A DNA stretch of 64,000 bases from Cichorium intybus (taxonomy: Eukaryota > Streptophyta > Magnoliopsida > Asterales > Asteraceae). Below the pieces are notes generated by a model. That model made no database searches and was not told where the DNA came from. It saw only the letters and a list, made by a program, of their open reading frames with translations. Position 1 is the stretch's first letter. Every line of letters starts with the position of its first letter. Both the position numbers and the translations under genes were made by a program. The stretch lies in NCBI GenBank assembly GCA_023525715.1, contig CM042017.1:80470857-80534856 (forward strand), read 5' to 3'. This document shows positions 62,209 to 64,000 of this stretch, one piece after another.

Positions 62209-64000
62209 AATTGTCTATAGCGAACTAAGTATATTCTTCCATGTAAGAAATACAACTATAGATACGGGGACTTATACCTCTGCTAAAAATTTTAAACATA
62301 CGATAATACTTTTAGAATATAATGATATTCATATAAAAGTATACATATACAAACAGAGATAGTATCACAATACAAGAACGTTAGAGTTTAAGTTGAAAAT
62401 TATGATTAGACTTAGTATAATATGTTATCAAATCATGGGAAGACGTTGCCTGATCAACTACGTTTAACTACGGTTTGACCGACATATAACTAAGTGTGGG
62501 CATAATGGACAACGAAGTAAAAACTCAGGAATCACACAGTAATTAGTAACCACGTCAATATTTAACAAATATTTTGATAAGTATTAGTATTATTAAGAAC
62601 CACTATTCACAATCCTAAGTCGACACTAGTATCAACATTATCGCAATACCTCCTTATCGTCTATGTACCTGAGTTACGACTAAGAAAAGGGTTCCGATGC
62701 CGGCAAGAGCGACAACAGGAGCTACACATTAAGGGACAGTTGAGTCACCATGTGTAGTCACGACTTGAAAACCATTGACGAGTATTCTCGATATGACTCA
62801 CGAGGAGACACGGAAGTTTAACCCACAGTTGACCAATACGTAAGACTTTCCTTTCGCGCTACGATTTTAGCCTTAGGATCGTTTCCACCTTGAGCTTAAT
62901 ATTTAAGCTAGGATATCTCTTGATTCTAAACCCTCTCTTTTGGGGATGCTTACTTGACCAACTTTACTTTGTGTATCGTAATTCAATGCGCAAAACCGCG
63001 TCCGCTTATGTGAAAATCTAAGTTTTATTTCAAGCCCTCAGAAACACGAGTGATATTCTTAAGTGTACCATCATCTTGCACTTTCCAAATTATTCACATG
63101 TTTTTGGAACAATCTTTGACCTTACGCTTTTCATTCCCAGTTCAACTTCACACTTTGTCGACCAATGGAAATTTACTATAACTTCGAGCTCTCCTTCGAC
63201 TCATATCGTTTCATACATTCGTTTGAGTCCTTCTGACATTATTGGTATCCTTATTGTTATCAAGGATTACATCCTCTTACGCCACACGTCAAACCTATAA
63301 CATAACCATTGACTCTATATAAGGTACAGAACTACATTCACACCATGAAACGTTGTATAAACAATTTGACGTGTTCTCTATTCTGAGGAGAGAAAGTTTT
63401 AGATGTATAATTCTCTATCCTCCAAAAGATTGTTTTCCTAGAATCACTAAATTAAGAATGTGTCCATTTCAATGATCAATACTTTCACACCCTTCTTTAA
63501 GGTAGCGTTGTACCTTACGATTTCCAATGAGTTATAACTCCTAAACTCATATTTTTCGACTCCTTGCTATTTGCAATTGGATTGACTTAAACAGTCGGAT
63601 AATTTATCCAAATAATAACCAAAATAGTCCTATATGAGTTCCCTCATTGACGATTTATCATAACGAACTTCTTCATTGTCTTACTACTTCATTTGGTTAT
63701 CACAAGAGTACCTTCATTCACTTGAAATTACGACACATTTTGATAACAGTAAAGTTGCTTATCATTCTAAACTCTTCGAACATCACCAAGGTCATGTGGT
63801 TTATTTCATCATGAACTTTCACCGTCTTCACTAGAGACAATGACCCTCCCTAAACATATTCTTCGAATATGGTTCCATTGTGGTGAGAGTACCCACAACA
63901 GTAATTGTAGCTCTAGAAATCCTCGATCATTTCGTAAATTGTTTTGTAGACGACACTTTGAATAGTCTTTACGTCTAGAGACACACCAAAACTTCGCTGC
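62209..64000 (+). mobile_element. Start of gypsy internal region, non-coding or decayed
   Basis: A possible gag start ATGCCGGCAAGAGCGACAAC at 62,697 meets a stop after 11 codons. No other gag or pol motif is recognisable before the window ends. Short ORFs (63,076-63,300) are unsupported. Confidence 0.5.

Overview
The window is nuclear DNA of a flowering plant, almost certainly a eudicot. The basis is Ty3/gypsy (Athila, Tekay-type chromovirus) and Ty1/copia retroelements, Helitrons with CTRR ends, plant VIT1, RDR and rhomboid/UBA gene fragments, and an intron-split plant acyl desaturase. The style resembles large Asteraceae genomes, but I cannot fix the species. No rRNA, tRNA, organellar or bacterial genes were seen.

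Layout. 1-3,847: DNA-transposon remnants separated by long (AT)n arrays, including a terminal-inverted-repeat (TIR) miniature element, a 1.45-kb long-TIR MULE-like element and a 1-kb Helitron. 3,848-26,913: one large MULE-like element split by a decayed Tekay chromovirus on the minus strand (LTRs 4,780-6,244 and 23,705-25,162). That element is itself hit twice, by an Athila-family solo LTR (7,681-8,716, TSD GGTAC) and by a young, nearly complete 11.5-kb Athila element (9,775-21,286, TSD CGTGG). The Athila has a gag-pol with two one-base frameshifts and an intact 439-aa ATHILA-ORF-1-type third ORF. 26,914-32,487: a second copy of the same MULE-like family in inverse orientation, with a CACATGTG palindrome array and a G-rich minisatellite, plus several small MITEs, all embedded in (AT)n. 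32,488-35,267: a Helitron carrying vacuolar-iron-transporter and RNA-dependent-RNA-polymerase exons. 37,490-48,524 (minus): the only clearly intact host gene, a five-exon, 319-aa ADS/FAD5-type fatty-acid desaturase. Its third intron is 8.8 kb and filled with a fold-back repeat array, a MITE, two Helitrons and microsatellites. 48,951-58,500: degenerate copia elements nested in one another. 58,596-64,000: a 3.6-kb gypsy LTR followed by its primer-binding site and leader, running off the window.

The strongest unexplained signal is a paired regulatory-looking motif. Two 10-bp CGCGNCGCGN boxes with start-to-start spacing of 21-22 bp occur twice in each Athila LTR just upstream of the TATA box, six more times in the Athila non-coding DNA flanking the third ORF, and twice in the diverged solo LTR. 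The Tekay LTR independently has three pairs of a CG-rich box spaced exactly 20 bp. The third Athila ORF also has a strong splice-acceptor sequence just before its ATG, pointing to a spliced or separately promoted subgenomic RNA.
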